64,000 nt of DNA from Barnesiella sp. WM24 (GTDB lineage Bacteria > Bacteroidota > Bacteroidia > Bacteroidales > Muribaculaceae), in NCBI RefSeq assembly GCF_004570975.1, contig NZ_SPPC01000002.1:1-64000 (forward strand), written 5' to 3'. The position numbers and the translations under genes were made by a program. Position 1 is the stretch's first letter, and each line of letters opens with the position of its first letter. Below, piece after piece: positions 54,595 through 63,141 of this stretch. Under the pieces are notes generated by a model that did no database searches, was not told where the DNA came from, and saw only the letters and a program-made list of their open reading frames with translations.

Positions 54595-55112
54595 AACAGT
54601 GTCATAGCTATTTTAGCACATGCCTCGGCATCAGCGAGGGCATTGTGATGATTATAAAATGGAATCCCCATAAAGTCACATACATAGGGAAGTGAGTAAC
54701 TGCCGACAAGCTGCTTGGGAATCTTGCGACGCGCGGCAGTAAGCGTGCAATAAAACGGATTGTCGCCCCACGTCATGCCATAGGTTCTGTAAGCCGCCTT
54801 TATACACCGCTCGTCAAACATCTTGTTATGGGCAACAAACACCACACTGTCCATGTCGCCGCAACAGATTCCAAACTGACCGCACATCTCTTCCCATACA
54901 CGGTCAAATGTAGGAGCCGAGTCAGTATCACTACGGCTAATGCCGTGAATACTTTCCGAAAAGTATCTTATATACCAGTTAGGCTCCGGCTTGACAAGCG
55001 AATAAAACCGGTCGACAATCATGCCATCCTCGACCTTTACAGCGCCGATTGCACATATGCTCGCAGGCTCGTTATTGGCTGTCTCTACATCTATCGCGAT
55101 AAAATTATCCAT
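54591..55112 (-). CDS. DnaQ-like 3'-5' exonuclease (DEDDh)
   Basis: This 173-residue single-domain exonuclease has Exo I IAIDVETAN (D8, E10), an Exo II segment around VFVAHNKMFDERCI and Exo III HNALADAEA near the C-terminus, matching the epsilon-subunit-like DEDDh fold. It may act in proofreading or nucleic-acid turnover; related short proteins exist beside the polymerase subunit. Its start overlaps the ispH stop by 8 bases and its stop overlaps the small lipoprotein. Confidence 0.9.
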   Translation of the reverse strand: MDNFIAIDVETANNEPASICAIGAVKVEDGMIVDRFYSLVKPEPNWYIRYFSESIHGISRSDTDSAPTFDRVWEEMCGQFGICCGDMDSVVFVAHNKMFDERCIKAAYRTYGMTWGDNPFYCTLTAARRKIPKQLVGSYSLPYVCDFMGIPFYNHHNALADAEACAKIAMTLL

Positions 55113-55974
55113 TTTTTGCGCATAAACGTGTAATGTAATCTTTTACATCTTCCATGAGCCAACGAGGAGTAGATGTAGCACCACAGATTCCGACGCTCGA
55201 AATGCCATCAAGCCACTCGGGATTTATCTCTTCAGGATTAGATATCAGATGAGTGCGACTATTTACATCCTTGCACTCGCCATAAAGAATCTTGCCGTTG
55301 CTGCTCTTTTTACCGCTTACAAAAAGAATCATGTCATGGGCGGCGGCAAATTCCTTCAGGCGCGGAACACGGTTGGCAACCTGACGACAGATAGTGTCAT
55401 AATATCTGAATTCCGTGTCAGCCGATTTCCTGCGCTTGATTTCCTCTATCATGTCCTGCAGCCCGTTGATTGATTTGGTTGTCTGTGAATACAGGATTAT
55501 GTCACGCGAATAGTCAAGCTGCGCCAGCCCGTCACGATCCTCAATGACGATAGCGGTGCCGTCGGTCTGACCGACAAGCCCGTTTACCTCGGCATGTCCG
55601 CGCTTGCCATAGATTACAATCTGCTGGTCGGGACGACGTGACGCATACGCCTCCTTGATGCGTTTCTGCAGATGCAGAACCACGGGGCATGTCGCATCAA
55701 TAATCTCGATTCCGTTTTCCTCAGCCTTTTTATAAGTCGAAGGCGGCTCTCCGTGAGCTCGCAGAAGCACCTTGACACCTTTCAGACTTGACAGTTCATC
55801 GTGGGTAATAGTGACAAGCCCGCGCTTTCTCAGACGCTCCACCTCGTCACTGTTATGCACGATGTCGCCAAGGCAATACAGGGTCCCGGTCGTGTCAAGC
55901 TCCGATTCAGCCTTGCAGATTGCCGACACGACACCGTTGCAAAATCCGGAACCGTTGTCAATCTCAATCCTCAT
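55105..55974 (-). CDS. ispH: 4-hydroxy-3-methylbut-2-enyl diphosphate reductase
   Basis: This 289-residue iron-sulfur enzyme catalyses the last step of the non-mevalonate pathway. The three cluster cysteines are in GSGFCNGVV (C12), DATCPVV and DTICRQV. HNSDEVERL, RAHGEPPS and the C-terminal GICGATSTPRWLMEDV are typical of IspH. Length is normal. It overlaps cmk by 11 bases. Together with ispE earlier in the window, the MEP pathway is indicated. Confidence 0.96.
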   Translation of the reverse strand: MRIEIDNGSGFCNGVVSAICKAESELDTTGTLYCLGDIVHNSDEVERLRKRGLVTITHDELSSLKGVKVLLRAHGEPPSTYKKAEENGIEIIDATCPVVLHLQKRIKEAYASRRPDQQIVIYGKRGHAEVNGLVGQTDGTAIVIEDRDGLAQLDYSRDIILYSQTTKSINGLQDMIEEIKRRKSADTEFRYYDTICRQVANRVPRLKEFAAAHDMILFVSGKKSSNGKILYGECKDVNSRTHLISNPEEINPEWLDGISSVGICGATSTPRWLMEDVKDYITRLCAKNG

Positions 55975-56665
55975 TGCCGGATATTATCTTATTGAAAAGG
56001 TCAAGCAGCCAGCGGTCCTGCTCCTCCACCGTCATCTCCGAATTATCCAGCACCACGGCGTCATGAGCCTTACGGAGCGGACTCTCCTCGCGGGTCTCGT
56101 CAATATGGTCACGGCTCACTACATTGGCAAGCACGTCCTCATAGCTTGAATCAACACCCTTTGCCTTTAGCTCTTCATAGCGTCGGCGCGCGCGGGTCTC
56201 AGGCGAAGCCGTTACAAACACCTTCATTTCCGCGTCAGGAAAAACGGTAGTGCCTATATCCCTGCCATCCATCACAATCCCTTTTGCCACCCCCATTGAC
56301 TGCTGGAGCGCTACAAGGCGATGACGCACAGCCGGAATTACAGAAACCTGCGACACATTATTTGACACCTCGAGCCGGCGGATTTCTTCCTCAACATCCT
56401 CTCGGTTAAGCAATGTGTGCTGTCTGCCGTCAGGCATAGGCTGAAAGTCGACAGAAATTTTATCAAGCGACGCGACCAGTACATCCACGTCCACAACACC
56501 CGAAGCGACCACACCGTTGCGCATAGCCCATAAGGTAACCGCACGGTACATTGCGCCGGAATCGATATAACGGTAGCCTATACGCGATGCAAGCGCACGC
56601 GCCATCGAACTTTTGCCCGATGAAGAGTATCCGTCAACTGCAATTATTATCTTCTTGTCAGTCAT
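55964..56665 (-). CDS. cmk: Cytidylate kinase
   Basis: This 233-residue enzyme phosphorylates CMP and dCMP. P-loop VDGYSSSGKSSMA (10-22), the CMP-site YIDSGAMYRAVT, VMDGRDIGTTVFPDA and ASPETRARRRYEEL match bacterial Cmk. Length is normal. It is the first gene of the operon, with a promoter upstream at 56688-56719. Confidence 0.96.
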   Translation of the reverse strand: MTDKKIIIAVDGYSSSGKSSMARALASRIGYRYIDSGAMYRAVTLWAMRNGVVASGVVDVDVLVASLDKISVDFQPMPDGRQHTLLNREDVEEEIRRLEVSNNVSQVSVIPAVRHRLVALQQSMGVAKGIVMDGRDIGTTVFPDAEMKVFVTASPETRARRRYEELKAKGVDSSYEDVLANVVSRDHIDETREESPLRKAHDAVVLDNSEMTVEEQDRWLLDLFNKIISGNED

Positions 56666-56687
56666 ATTTCATCATTTGATACAACCA

Positions 56688-56719
56688 CAAAGATACACTA
56701 AAATTCCGATAACTCCAAT
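56688..56719 (-). promoter_or_regulatory. Promoter of the cmk operon
   Basis: Minus strand TATCTTTG (56695-56688) with ATTG (56719-56716) 20 bases upstream. Transcription would start near 56681, 16 bases before the cmk start codon. Confidence 0.65.
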
Positions 56720-56740
56720 TGACAGTTACGGTCTAACGGG

Positions 56741-58084
56741 TCAGATGATGCCGAGACCGGCGAGGAACACGATGGCTATGCCGGTAGGGGCTACATACCG
56801 GAGAAGGAACACGATGGTGCGGAGCAGTCCTGTGCTGATAGTGCCGGTACCGCGCAATTGGGCGGTGACAATTTTACGGTCGAGAAACCAGCCTACAAAA
56901 ATAGAGATCAACATTCCGCCAAGAGGCAGCAAGATATTGCTTGACACGTAGTCGAAGAGATCAAAAATAGTGAGCCCGAATATCTTCACTCCGCTCAGAG
57001 AGCTGAATGACAGCGCACACAGGGTGCCGAGCGTCATGGCGATACCGGCATTCAGTATCACCGACTTGCGGCGGCTCAGTCCAAGCTGCTCCATAAAAAA
57101 CGCGATAGCAATCTCGCTCATCGAAATCGTGGACGTCAACGACGCGAGAAACAGCAGGAAGAAAAACAATGCCGACCATACAATGCCGAAAGGCAACTGA
57201 TGGAAAATCTCAGGCAGGACCTCAAACACAAGTTTTGGACCTGCAGCAGGCTCCGTATTATAGGTAAACACGGCGGGAAAGATGATGACTCCCGCGAGCA
57301 ATGCCACGCATGTGTCAAGCGTGGCTGTGATTGTAGCGCTCTTGACAAGCGGCGTCTTATCGGAAAAATAGCTTGAATATGTAAGCATTGTACCAAGACC
57401 GAGCGACAAAGAAAAGAAAGCTTGTCCGAGAGCCCCGATCAATACCGACGAGTCTACTTTAGAAAAGTCGGGACGGAAAAGAAACTCAAGCCCCTCCTTT
57501 GCTCCCGGCATGAGAAGTGAATTGACACAAAAGATTATCAGGATGACAAACAACACCGGCATCAATACGTTGGACACTTTCTCTATGCCTTTCTGGACGC
57601 CTCTCAGCAAAATCACAGCGTTGCAAAGCAAAAAAATCAGTGTCCACACAACGGGCATGTAACCGGTGGAAAAGCGGTCAAACACCTCATGCCGCGTCCC
57701 TGACTCAACAGCGTCGAGCGCACCGGTGACCGACTGCACAAAATACTCGATTGTCCATCCCGCGACTACGGAATAGAAGGAAAGTATCAGGATTGACGCA
57801 AGTATACCCATATAGCCCACCCACGCCCACTGTTTTACGCCGTGAAGCATGCGGAATGCACCGAAAATATTGCTGCGCGAACTGCGTCCCATTATAAACT
57901 CGGCACATATTACTGGAATACCGATTATAAATATAAAACCGATATAAATAAGCAGAAACGCACCACCCCCATGCACACCAGCCTCATAAGGGAAACGCCA
58001 TATGTTACCGAGTCCTACCGCCGACCCTACCGTGGTGGCAATCACGCCGAGGCGTGTCGCAAACTGCGCGCGATTTTCTTTCAT
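56741..58084 (-). CDS. Sodium:neurotransmitter symporter family transporter, copy 2
   Basis: This 447-residue SNF-family (LeuT-fold) inner-membrane transporter has about 12 membrane segments. The Na+/substrate loop AVGLGNIWRFPYEAGVHGGG (TM1, about residues 18-37) and QAFFSLSLGLGTMLTYSSY (TM6 unwound region) are intact. It likely imports an amino acid such as tryptophan or an aromatic relative with sodium, but the substrate is not readable. It lies 5 bases after a paralogous gene on the same strand and is closely similar over most of its length. Confidence 0.92.
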   Translation of the reverse strand: MKENRAQFATRLGVIATTVGSAVGLGNIWRFPYEAGVHGGGAFLLIYIGFIFIIGIPVICAEFIMGRSSRSNIFGAFRMLHGVKQWAWVGYMGILASILILSFYSVVAGWTIEYFVQSVTGALDAVESGTRHEVFDRFSTGYMPVVWTLIFLLCNAVILLRGVQKGIEKVSNVLMPVLFVILIIFCVNSLLMPGAKEGLEFLFRPDFSKVDSSVLIGALGQAFFSLSLGLGTMLTYSSYFSDKTPLVKSATITATLDTCVALLAGVIIFPAVFTYNTEPAAGPKLVFEVLPEIFHQLPFGIVWSALFFFLLFLASLTSTISMSEIAIAFFMEQLGLSRRKSVILNAGIAMTLGTLCALSFSSLSGVKIFGLTIFDLFDYVSSNILLPLGGMLISIFVGWFLDRKIVTAQLRGTGTISTGLLRTIVFLLRYVAPTGIAIVFLAGLGII

Positions 58085-58089
58085 GACTA

Positions 58090-59472
58090 TCAGCTAAATA
58101 ACTTGGTACACAATATGACTGCAATAAGCACAGGAGCCAGATAACGCACGACAAAGAGCACAGGACGATACAACCTGACTGCAACAGAGCCGTTATTAGT
58201 GAGCTCGTTAAAGAAATATCCCTTGGGAGCAAACCATCCAAGATATATACAGGTGAATATCGCGACAAGAGGCAACAGTATATTAGTGGCAAAATTGTCC
58301 AGGAAGTCAAACAAGGTCATGCCTCCGATTGTAAGCGATGACATGCTACCCTGGGATAGCGAGCATAGAGAACTCAGCACAAACAGCGGCAGGATGACAG
58401 CGAGACAAGCCGAAGTGCGCTTCATCCCGAAGCGGTCCTGCATGAAAGCAATAGACACCTCGGCAAGCGATATTGTAGAGGTCAGCGCCGCCACAAGCAA
58501 CAGGAGGAAGAACAGTATCGACCACAACTGAGACGCCGGCATCTGGACGAACACTTCAGGCAAGGTGACAAATACCAGTGTGGCACCCTCCAGCCCGTGA
58601 CCGTCAAGGCCAAATGACTTGACGGCAGGAAAGATGATAAATCCCATCATCAAGGCGACAAGCAGGTCAAGCAGAGAGACGGTGACAGCTGTGCGCACCA
58701 GCTTCGTCTCCTTTGGGAAATAGCTTGAATAAGTAATCAGTATGCCCATACCAAGCGAAAGGGAGAAGAACGCCTGACCGAGAGCATTCACAGCCACTGC
58801 CGGCGTGATCTTTGAAAAGTCGGGGCTAAGGAAAAACATCAGACCCTCGTCAGCCTTGGGAAAAGTCATTGCTACGCCTGCAAACACAAGCAGCAGGACA
58901 AACAGCACAGGCATAAGTATATTGGACATCTTCTCAATGCCTTTCTGCACTCCCATAAGCAGAATGCCGAGATTAATGGCAAGCATTATGTAGGTCATGA
59001 CAAGCGGCTTTATGTCCTGAACTATATATTCCTGCATTTTCGCATGAAACTGATAGTCCATCACGTCAATTGCCGATTGTCCATGATTACTGGCGACAGG
59101 AGCAAACAAATCTCCGGTGATAGACTGCCACATATACTCAAGGGTCCATCCGGCGACCACCATATAAAACGACAGAATCAGATAAGAAGCGATAATGGCG
59201 ACACCACCTACTATCCACCACTTTTTTCCGGGAGCAAGTAGCTTGAACACCCCCGATGCATCGCTGCGCTTACCTCTGCCGAGCGAAAACTCGGCAAGCA
59301 TGACAGGGATACCGAGAAGAAACACGCAACCTATATATAACAAAAGAAACGCAGCGCCACCGTTAGCCTGCGTCTCGGCAGGAAAGCGCCACACGTTTCC
59401 AAGTCCGACAGCCGACCCTACGGTTGCCGCAATCAATCCTATCTTACTGCCAAATTGTACCTTTGAAGCCAT
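58090..59472 (-). CDS. Sodium:neurotransmitter symporter family transporter, copy 1
   Basis: This 460-residue LeuT-fold symporter is homologous to its neighbour, with GLGNVWRFPAETQANGGAAF (TM1) and QAFFSLSLGMGILITYSSYF (TM6). The two differ at the substrate-facing TM1 segment (AETQANGG versus YEAGVHGG), suggesting different amino-acid preferences. About 12 membrane segments. It is the first gene of the pair. A partial -7 box (59493-59500) precedes it. Confidence 0.92.
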   Translation of the reverse strand: MASKVQFGSKIGLIAATVGSAVGLGNVWRFPAETQANGGAAFLLLYIGCVFLLGIPVMLAEFSLGRGKRSDASGVFKLLAPGKKWWIVGGVAIIASYLILSFYMVVAGWTLEYMWQSITGDLFAPVASNHGQSAIDVMDYQFHAKMQEYIVQDIKPLVMTYIMLAINLGILLMGVQKGIEKMSNILMPVLFVLLLVFAGVAMTFPKADEGLMFFLSPDFSKITPAVAVNALGQAFFSLSLGMGILITYSSYFPKETKLVRTAVTVSLLDLLVALMMGFIIFPAVKSFGLDGHGLEGATLVFVTLPEVFVQMPASQLWSILFFLLLLVAALTSTISLAEVSIAFMQDRFGMKRTSACLAVILPLFVLSSLCSLSQGSMSSLTIGGMTLFDFLDNFATNILLPLVAIFTCIYLGWFAPKGYFFNELTNNGSVAVRLYRPVLFVVRYLAPVLIAVILCTKLFS

Positions 59473-59492
59473 ATTTTCTTATTTGTCGGCTG

Positions 59493-59500
59493 CAAAATTA
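59493..59500 (-). promoter_or_regulatory. Possible -7 box of the SNF transporter pair
   Basis: TAATTTTG on the minus strand, 21 bases before the ATG at 59472. No -33 TTTG at the usual distance. A similar partial box (TAATTTTG, plus strand 59556-59563) precedes the VanZ-like gene. Confidence 0.4.
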
Positions 59501-59578
59501 CACAAAAACTTACATTTTGCCACTCCGACAAGGTGATTTTTAAAGATTTTATGATTAATTTTGCAATGCTTATTTAAA

Positions 59579-60013
59579 ATGAAAACAAAACAAATAATAA
59601 AAAGATTACCGCCATTCACCTTGAGCATCATTGTGACGCTTGCGGTCCTGTATCTGACATTAGTACCGAAACCGCTGCCCGACAATGACATAGAATGGTT
59701 TGAAGGCGCTGACAAAGTAGTACATGCAATAATGATGCTTGGCGTCACAGGCTGTCTCGGCATCGACTACCTGCGCAGATATGGCAAGCGGGAGACCAAT
59801 GCTCCCGCTATGCTGATAATTGTGTTTGTTCTTTCTACAGGTGTGTTCGGAGGACTTATCGAAGTCGCTCAGGGATGGATGAACCTGGGCAGAGGAGAGG
59901 ACTTGAACGACTTCATAGCCGATTGTATCGGAGCTCTCGCCGGTGGATTCCTCAGTCTTGTACTGTGGCAACCGGTTCACCGATGGTTTTGGGGGAAGAA
60001 AAAGCTGTCATAG
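59579..60013 (+). CDS. VanZ-like family membrane protein
   Basis: The ATG at 59579 gives 144 residues; an earlier in-frame start at 59561 overlaps a -7-like box. There are about four hydrophobic segments, and the VanZ signatures ADKVVHAIMMLGVTGCL and GGLIEVAQGWMNLGRGEDLNDFIADCIGALAGG (positions about 42-130). VanZ-like proteins influence glycopeptide or lipid sensitivity in some bacteria, but function here is unknown. Its 3' end overlaps the convergent TlpA-like gene by 62 bases. Confidence 0.88.
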   Translation: MKTKQIIKRLPPFTLSIIVTLAVLYLTLVPKPLPDNDIEWFEGADKVVHAIMMLGVTGCLGIDYLRRYGKRETNAPAMLIIVFVLSTGVFGGLIEVAQGWMNLGRGEDLNDFIADCIGALAGGFLSLVLWQPVHRWFWGKKKLS

Positions 60014-61019
60014 CATTTGTGACAACCCGACGCAAAGAGTCGCCCTGCATGCCGCGTGCCACAATAACACCCTCCGGGTCGATAAGCATTATATGGGGGA
60101 TGCCCGAAATGCCATAAAGGTCGGTAGGCACAGTCTGTGCATCAAGAATCTGTTGCCACGGCAACTCAAGCTGACTGATGGCTTTTTCTGAATCGGCAGG
60201 CTTGTCCCACACTGCAACACCAACGACATTAAGCCCACGAGAATTATATTTCTCATAAAGCTCCTTTATCACCGGCATTTCACGGCGGCAAGGACCACAC
60301 CAGCTTGCCCAAAAGTCGACAAGTGTGTAGCATCCCGGCTTTACATAGTCGCTGAGCTTGACAACCGAGTCGCCTTTAATCGAGAAATCGACATAGCGGT
60401 TGCCGGGAGCGGTGGCAGCCTCACGCTGTTTTGCTGTCACAAGGTTACTTACCCTTTTATAATGTCCATAGGAGGGATACTGCTTCAATTTGGCGGAAAG
60501 TGCATCGAAGTCATATTCATAGGCTGCCTGAAGAAACGCAAGGTATCCTACAGGATTACCTGAATGGCGCTTAACATAATCATCAAGCAGACCGGAATAT
60601 GCTTGGCTCACTGCCTTTCTTACCGAGTCATTCTCAGCCTTGTTGTAAAGCATGTCAAGTGAATCTGACTCGCTAATGAATTTGGCAAGCAACAGATTCA
60701 TAGGGGTATTTTCAGATACACGCCCGCTGTCAATGGTTATGTCACCGGGTTCAAGGACGAAAGTGGCTGCGCGACGGTCACCGAGCAAAAGCCTCGCAAG
60801 CACTACACTGTCGGCGACCCCGGAAAACCGGGCATGGCTGTCGGCAACAAGCACACTGTCTATTTTATCGCCCGAATCGTAATTTACGATGTAGGCAGTC
60901 ATTCCATTTGCACTCTCATCAAATGTGGCATCTACCGAATAGTCTTCGTCATGAGATGCTGTCTTGCACGATACGATAGCCACACAAGCAAGTGCAGCCA
61001 TTATTGCATAATGTCTCAT
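59952..61019 (-). CDS. TlpA-like thioredoxin-family lipoprotein with N-terminal DUF4369-like domain
   Basis: This 355-residue envelope protein starts with a lipobox AIVSC (C18). Residues about 30-130 form a beta-rich DUF4369-like domain (TAYIVNYDSGDKIDSVLV...VLEPGDITID), followed by a helical linker. A TlpA/AhpC-TSA thioredoxin domain (about 210-340) has the redox site WASWCGPCRREMP. It should reduce or oxidise disulfides in the periplasm; this domain pair is common in gut Bacteroidales. It converges on the VanZ-like gene and lies 19 bases after the OmpA-like gene. Confidence 0.9.
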   Translation of the reverse strand: MRHYAIMAALACVAIVSCKTASHDEDYSVDATFDESANGMTAYIVNYDSGDKIDSVLVADSHARFSGVADSVVLARLLLGDRRAATFVLEPGDITIDSGRVSENTPMNLLLAKFISESDSLDMLYNKAENDSVRKAVSQAYSGLLDDYVKRHSGNPVGYLAFLQAAYEYDFDALSAKLKQYPSYGHYKRVSNLVTAKQREAATAPGNRYVDFSIKGDSVVKLSDYVKPGCYTLVDFWASWCGPCRREMPVIKELYEKYNSRGLNVVGVAVWDKPADSEKAISQLELPWQQILDAQTVPTDLYGISGIPHIMLIDPEGVIVARGMQGDSLRRVVTNAMTAFSSPKTIGEPVATVQD

Positions 61020-61038
61020 ATATTTTGGTTAATAGGGA

Positions 61039-61752
61039 TTACTTTCTGTACACAAGCTTATTGGACTTAGCCATCTCGATGATAAGCTTGTCAGGGATAA
61101 TGTATATCTCGATGCGGCGGTTGCGGGCACGATTGGACTGGGAATTATTCTCCACAAGCGGGTCGGTCGCACCAAGCGCATAAGGAATCAGGTCAATTGT
61201 CGACAACTGGTCGCGCGACAGCCAGTCATACACGGCATTGACACGTGACTCACTCAGAGCGTCAGTATACTCCGCCGACCCGGTATCATCGGTGTGTCCG
61301 ACAATAATCATCCTGTATAATCCCATCTGCCGCAGCAAGCCTGCATAAGGCTGCAGAAACTCTTTAGCCGATGGACGAAGCACTGTGTCATTGGGAGCAA
61401 ACAGCTGATCAGTCCCGATTGTAGCGACAATGACCTCTCCGTCACGCCACTTCTCAATCGTCTCGCGGCGACGTGAAGAAAGATCTTTTGCAAGCTCATT
61501 CATGTAGGCGACGACCTGGTCATGCTGCTTTTCCGGCACCTGTGGCACAAGGAGATTATCATCAAGCGGCAAATCCTCCTCTGCCTCCCTGACAGCCGTT
61601 TTCTTATCGGAGTCCTGCCTTTTTTCTTCACCGCCGCCCATCAGCCGCTCCTTTATCGCCTTAAAAGGATTGGCTGCATAAGCGTCACCCTGCCAGGCAA
61701 ATGAAGCAGCGATAATAGACAAGCCGATTGTCAAGCGTCGTAGCAACATCAT
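61039..61752 (-). CDS. OmpA-family peptidoglycan-binding protein
   Basis: The ATG at 61752 gives 237 residues; a TTG at 61767 would overlap the upstream gene. A signal peptide (about 1-26, DAYAAN) is followed by a charged spacer (PFKAIKERL...LPLDDNLLVPQ) and a C-terminal OmpA domain (about 130-230; VGHTDDTGSAEYTDALSESRVNAVYDWL, NRRIEIYI). It lacks a beta-barrel domain, so it is a periplasmic protein tethering peptidoglycan. It directly follows a small acidic protein gene. Confidence 0.87.
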   Translation of the reverse strand: MMLLRRLTIGLSIIAASFAWQGDAYAANPFKAIKERLMGGGEEKRQDSDKKTAVREAEEDLPLDDNLLVPQVPEKQHDQVVAYMNELAKDLSSRRRETIEKWRDGEVIVATIGTDQLFAPNDTVLRPSAKEFLQPYAGLLRQMGLYRMIIVGHTDDTGSAEYTDALSESRVNAVYDWLSRDQLSTIDLIPYALGATDPLVENNSQSNRARNRRIEIYIIPDKLIIEMAKSNKLVYRK

Positions 61753-61756
61753 TGAT

Positions 61757-62083
61757 TCAATCCTCAAGACCTATGGATTTCTCATAGGCAAGTTCTCCTT
61801 CAACTATAAACCGCACATCATCCTTGTCAACGGCGGCAAGCTTATCTTTCGCAAGCATCTTGTTGACATAGTCAAGAATCTTTCCAAGCTCGGGCGACGC
61901 ATCATCCTGCTCATATGACGAAGGTATCTCAAGAAGCCCGTTATCCTCGTAATAATCCCATATCATATCAAGGATATTGAGAATCTCATCATCGGAATAA
62001 CGCTCGCTAATACCCTCCGGCATATACTGACGGATAAACTTTATAGCCTCCGACTCGTCATATTGCATATTATAGTCTGACAT
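61757..62083 (-). CDS. Small acidic cytoplasmic protein of unknown function
   Basis: This 108-residue protein is acidic and helical, with no signal peptide or membrane segment. The pattern EAIKFIRQYMPEGISERYSDDEILNILDMIWDYYEDNG is a compact helical domain, and the C-terminal DKDDVRFIVEGELAYEKSIGLED a second one. I recall similar proteins in Bacteroidales without assigned function. It lies 4 bases before the OmpA-like gene and probably forms a two-gene unit with it and the TlpA-like gene. Confidence 0.75.
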   Translation of the reverse strand: MSDYNMQYDESEAIKFIRQYMPEGISERYSDDEILNILDMIWDYYEDNGLLEIPSSYEQDDASPELGKILDYVNKMLAKDKLAAVDKDDVRFIVEGELAYEKSIGLED

Positions 62084-62189
62084 ATCAAGAAATTTTAAGT
62101 AGTCGCTAAGTTAATGAAAATCCCATTAAATAGAATGACCCCATCACAATATTTCATAAATTTTAGGTGATTTTTAACAAGAGAAAACA

Positions 62190-62219
62190 AAAGAGGCGTG
62201 CAATCTTGCACGCCTCTTT
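62190..62219. terminator. Terminator after tonB
   Basis: AAAGAGGCGTGCAA (62190-62203) pairs with TTGCACGCCTCTTT (62206-62219) as a perfect stem with a very tight loop. Both strands end with T-rich sequence. It ends the minus-strand tonB cluster, 25 bases after the tonB stop. Confidence 0.85.
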
Positions 62220-62243
62220 CTATAGTGTAACTGATGATGTTGA

Positions 62244-63101
62244 TTAAACACCCTGGAGTTTAAATGTGATCGGAAGGGTGTACCACACGTTCACTGCCTG
62301 TCCGTTCATCTTACCGGGGATGAAGTCAGGGAGAGTCTTCACAACTCGTACCGCTTCCTTATCCAGGTCGGGGTCCTTGCCGCGAACTACCTTAACCTCA
62401 CCTACCTTACCGGTCTTGGTAACGACGAACTGTACTACGACACGACCCTGAATATTATTCTCCATAGCTACAGGAGGATATTTAAGATTCTTCTGGATGT
62501 GCTTCATAAGCTCAGCATCACCACCGGGGAACTGCGGCATCTGCTCCACGGCAGTAAACACCTTGTTTTCCTCAACCGGCTTCTTTTCTTCAACAACGAT
62601 TTCGTTTATATGCTCGCGCACTACGTTACGGTCGTCAGTACCCTTGTCAAAGTCGCTCTGACCAAATGCAGTCGTTGTCTCTTTAAGTTCATCCTGAGTC
62701 TTGATTTCATCCTCAGCATTTACCTTGTCGTCATCAACGATTGCAAGCTCGGTAACCTTGACAGTGTTGAGCACTTCCTCGGGGAGAACCTCAGGCTGCT
62801 CCTCTTCGTAACGCTCCTGCACCTCTTCTTCTTCCTGCTGCTCATCTTCAGTAGCATCACCCAGATTCACCATAGCCTGTTCGGTAAGGTCCTCTGGCTT
62901 CTCTTCTGCCTTGGGAAGCACGGTATTTACGATAAGAGGTAACACGAAAGCCAACGCAAGTATAATCACTACCACAATCATCGCCTTGTTGTGGCGAACA
63001 TCAGAGTTCTTACGCAATTCATATGCGCCAAACTCCTGGTTCTTGCCTTCAAAGACTATATCGCGCCATTCTTTTGATGAAAGGTCTACATCTTTTGCCA
63101 T
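62244..63101 (-). CDS. tonB: TonB-family energy transducer
   Basis: This 285-residue inner-membrane protein has a cytoplasmic N-terminus unlike enteric TonB (SKEWRDIVFEGKNQEFGAYELRK, 9-31), a membrane segment (about 40-60), a long acidic spacer (70-190) and a C-terminal TonB domain (about 195-285; QMPQFPGGDAELMKHIQKNLKYP, QGRVVVQFVV). It transmits proton-motive force to TonB-dependent receptors. The N-terminal motif is typical of Bacteroidetes TonB/MotA cluster proteins. It lies 40 bases after exbD. Confidence 0.93.
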   Translation of the reverse strand: MAKDVDLSSKEWRDIVFEGKNQEFGAYELRKNSDVRHNKAMIVVVIILALAFVLPLIVNTVLPKAEEKPEDLTEQAMVNLGDATEDEQQEEEEVQERYEEEQPEVLPEEVLNTVKVTELAIVDDDKVNAEDEIKTQDELKETTTAFGQSDFDKGTDDRNVVREHINEIVVEEKKPVEENKVFTAVEQMPQFPGGDAELMKHIQKNLKYPPVAMENNIQGRVVVQFVVTKTGKVGEVKVVRGKDPDLDKEAVRVVKTLPDFIPGKMNGQAVNVWYTLPITFKLQGV

Positions 63102-63141
63102 TTTTCTTCGTTTTTAAAGTTAAACATATAGACACTCATCA

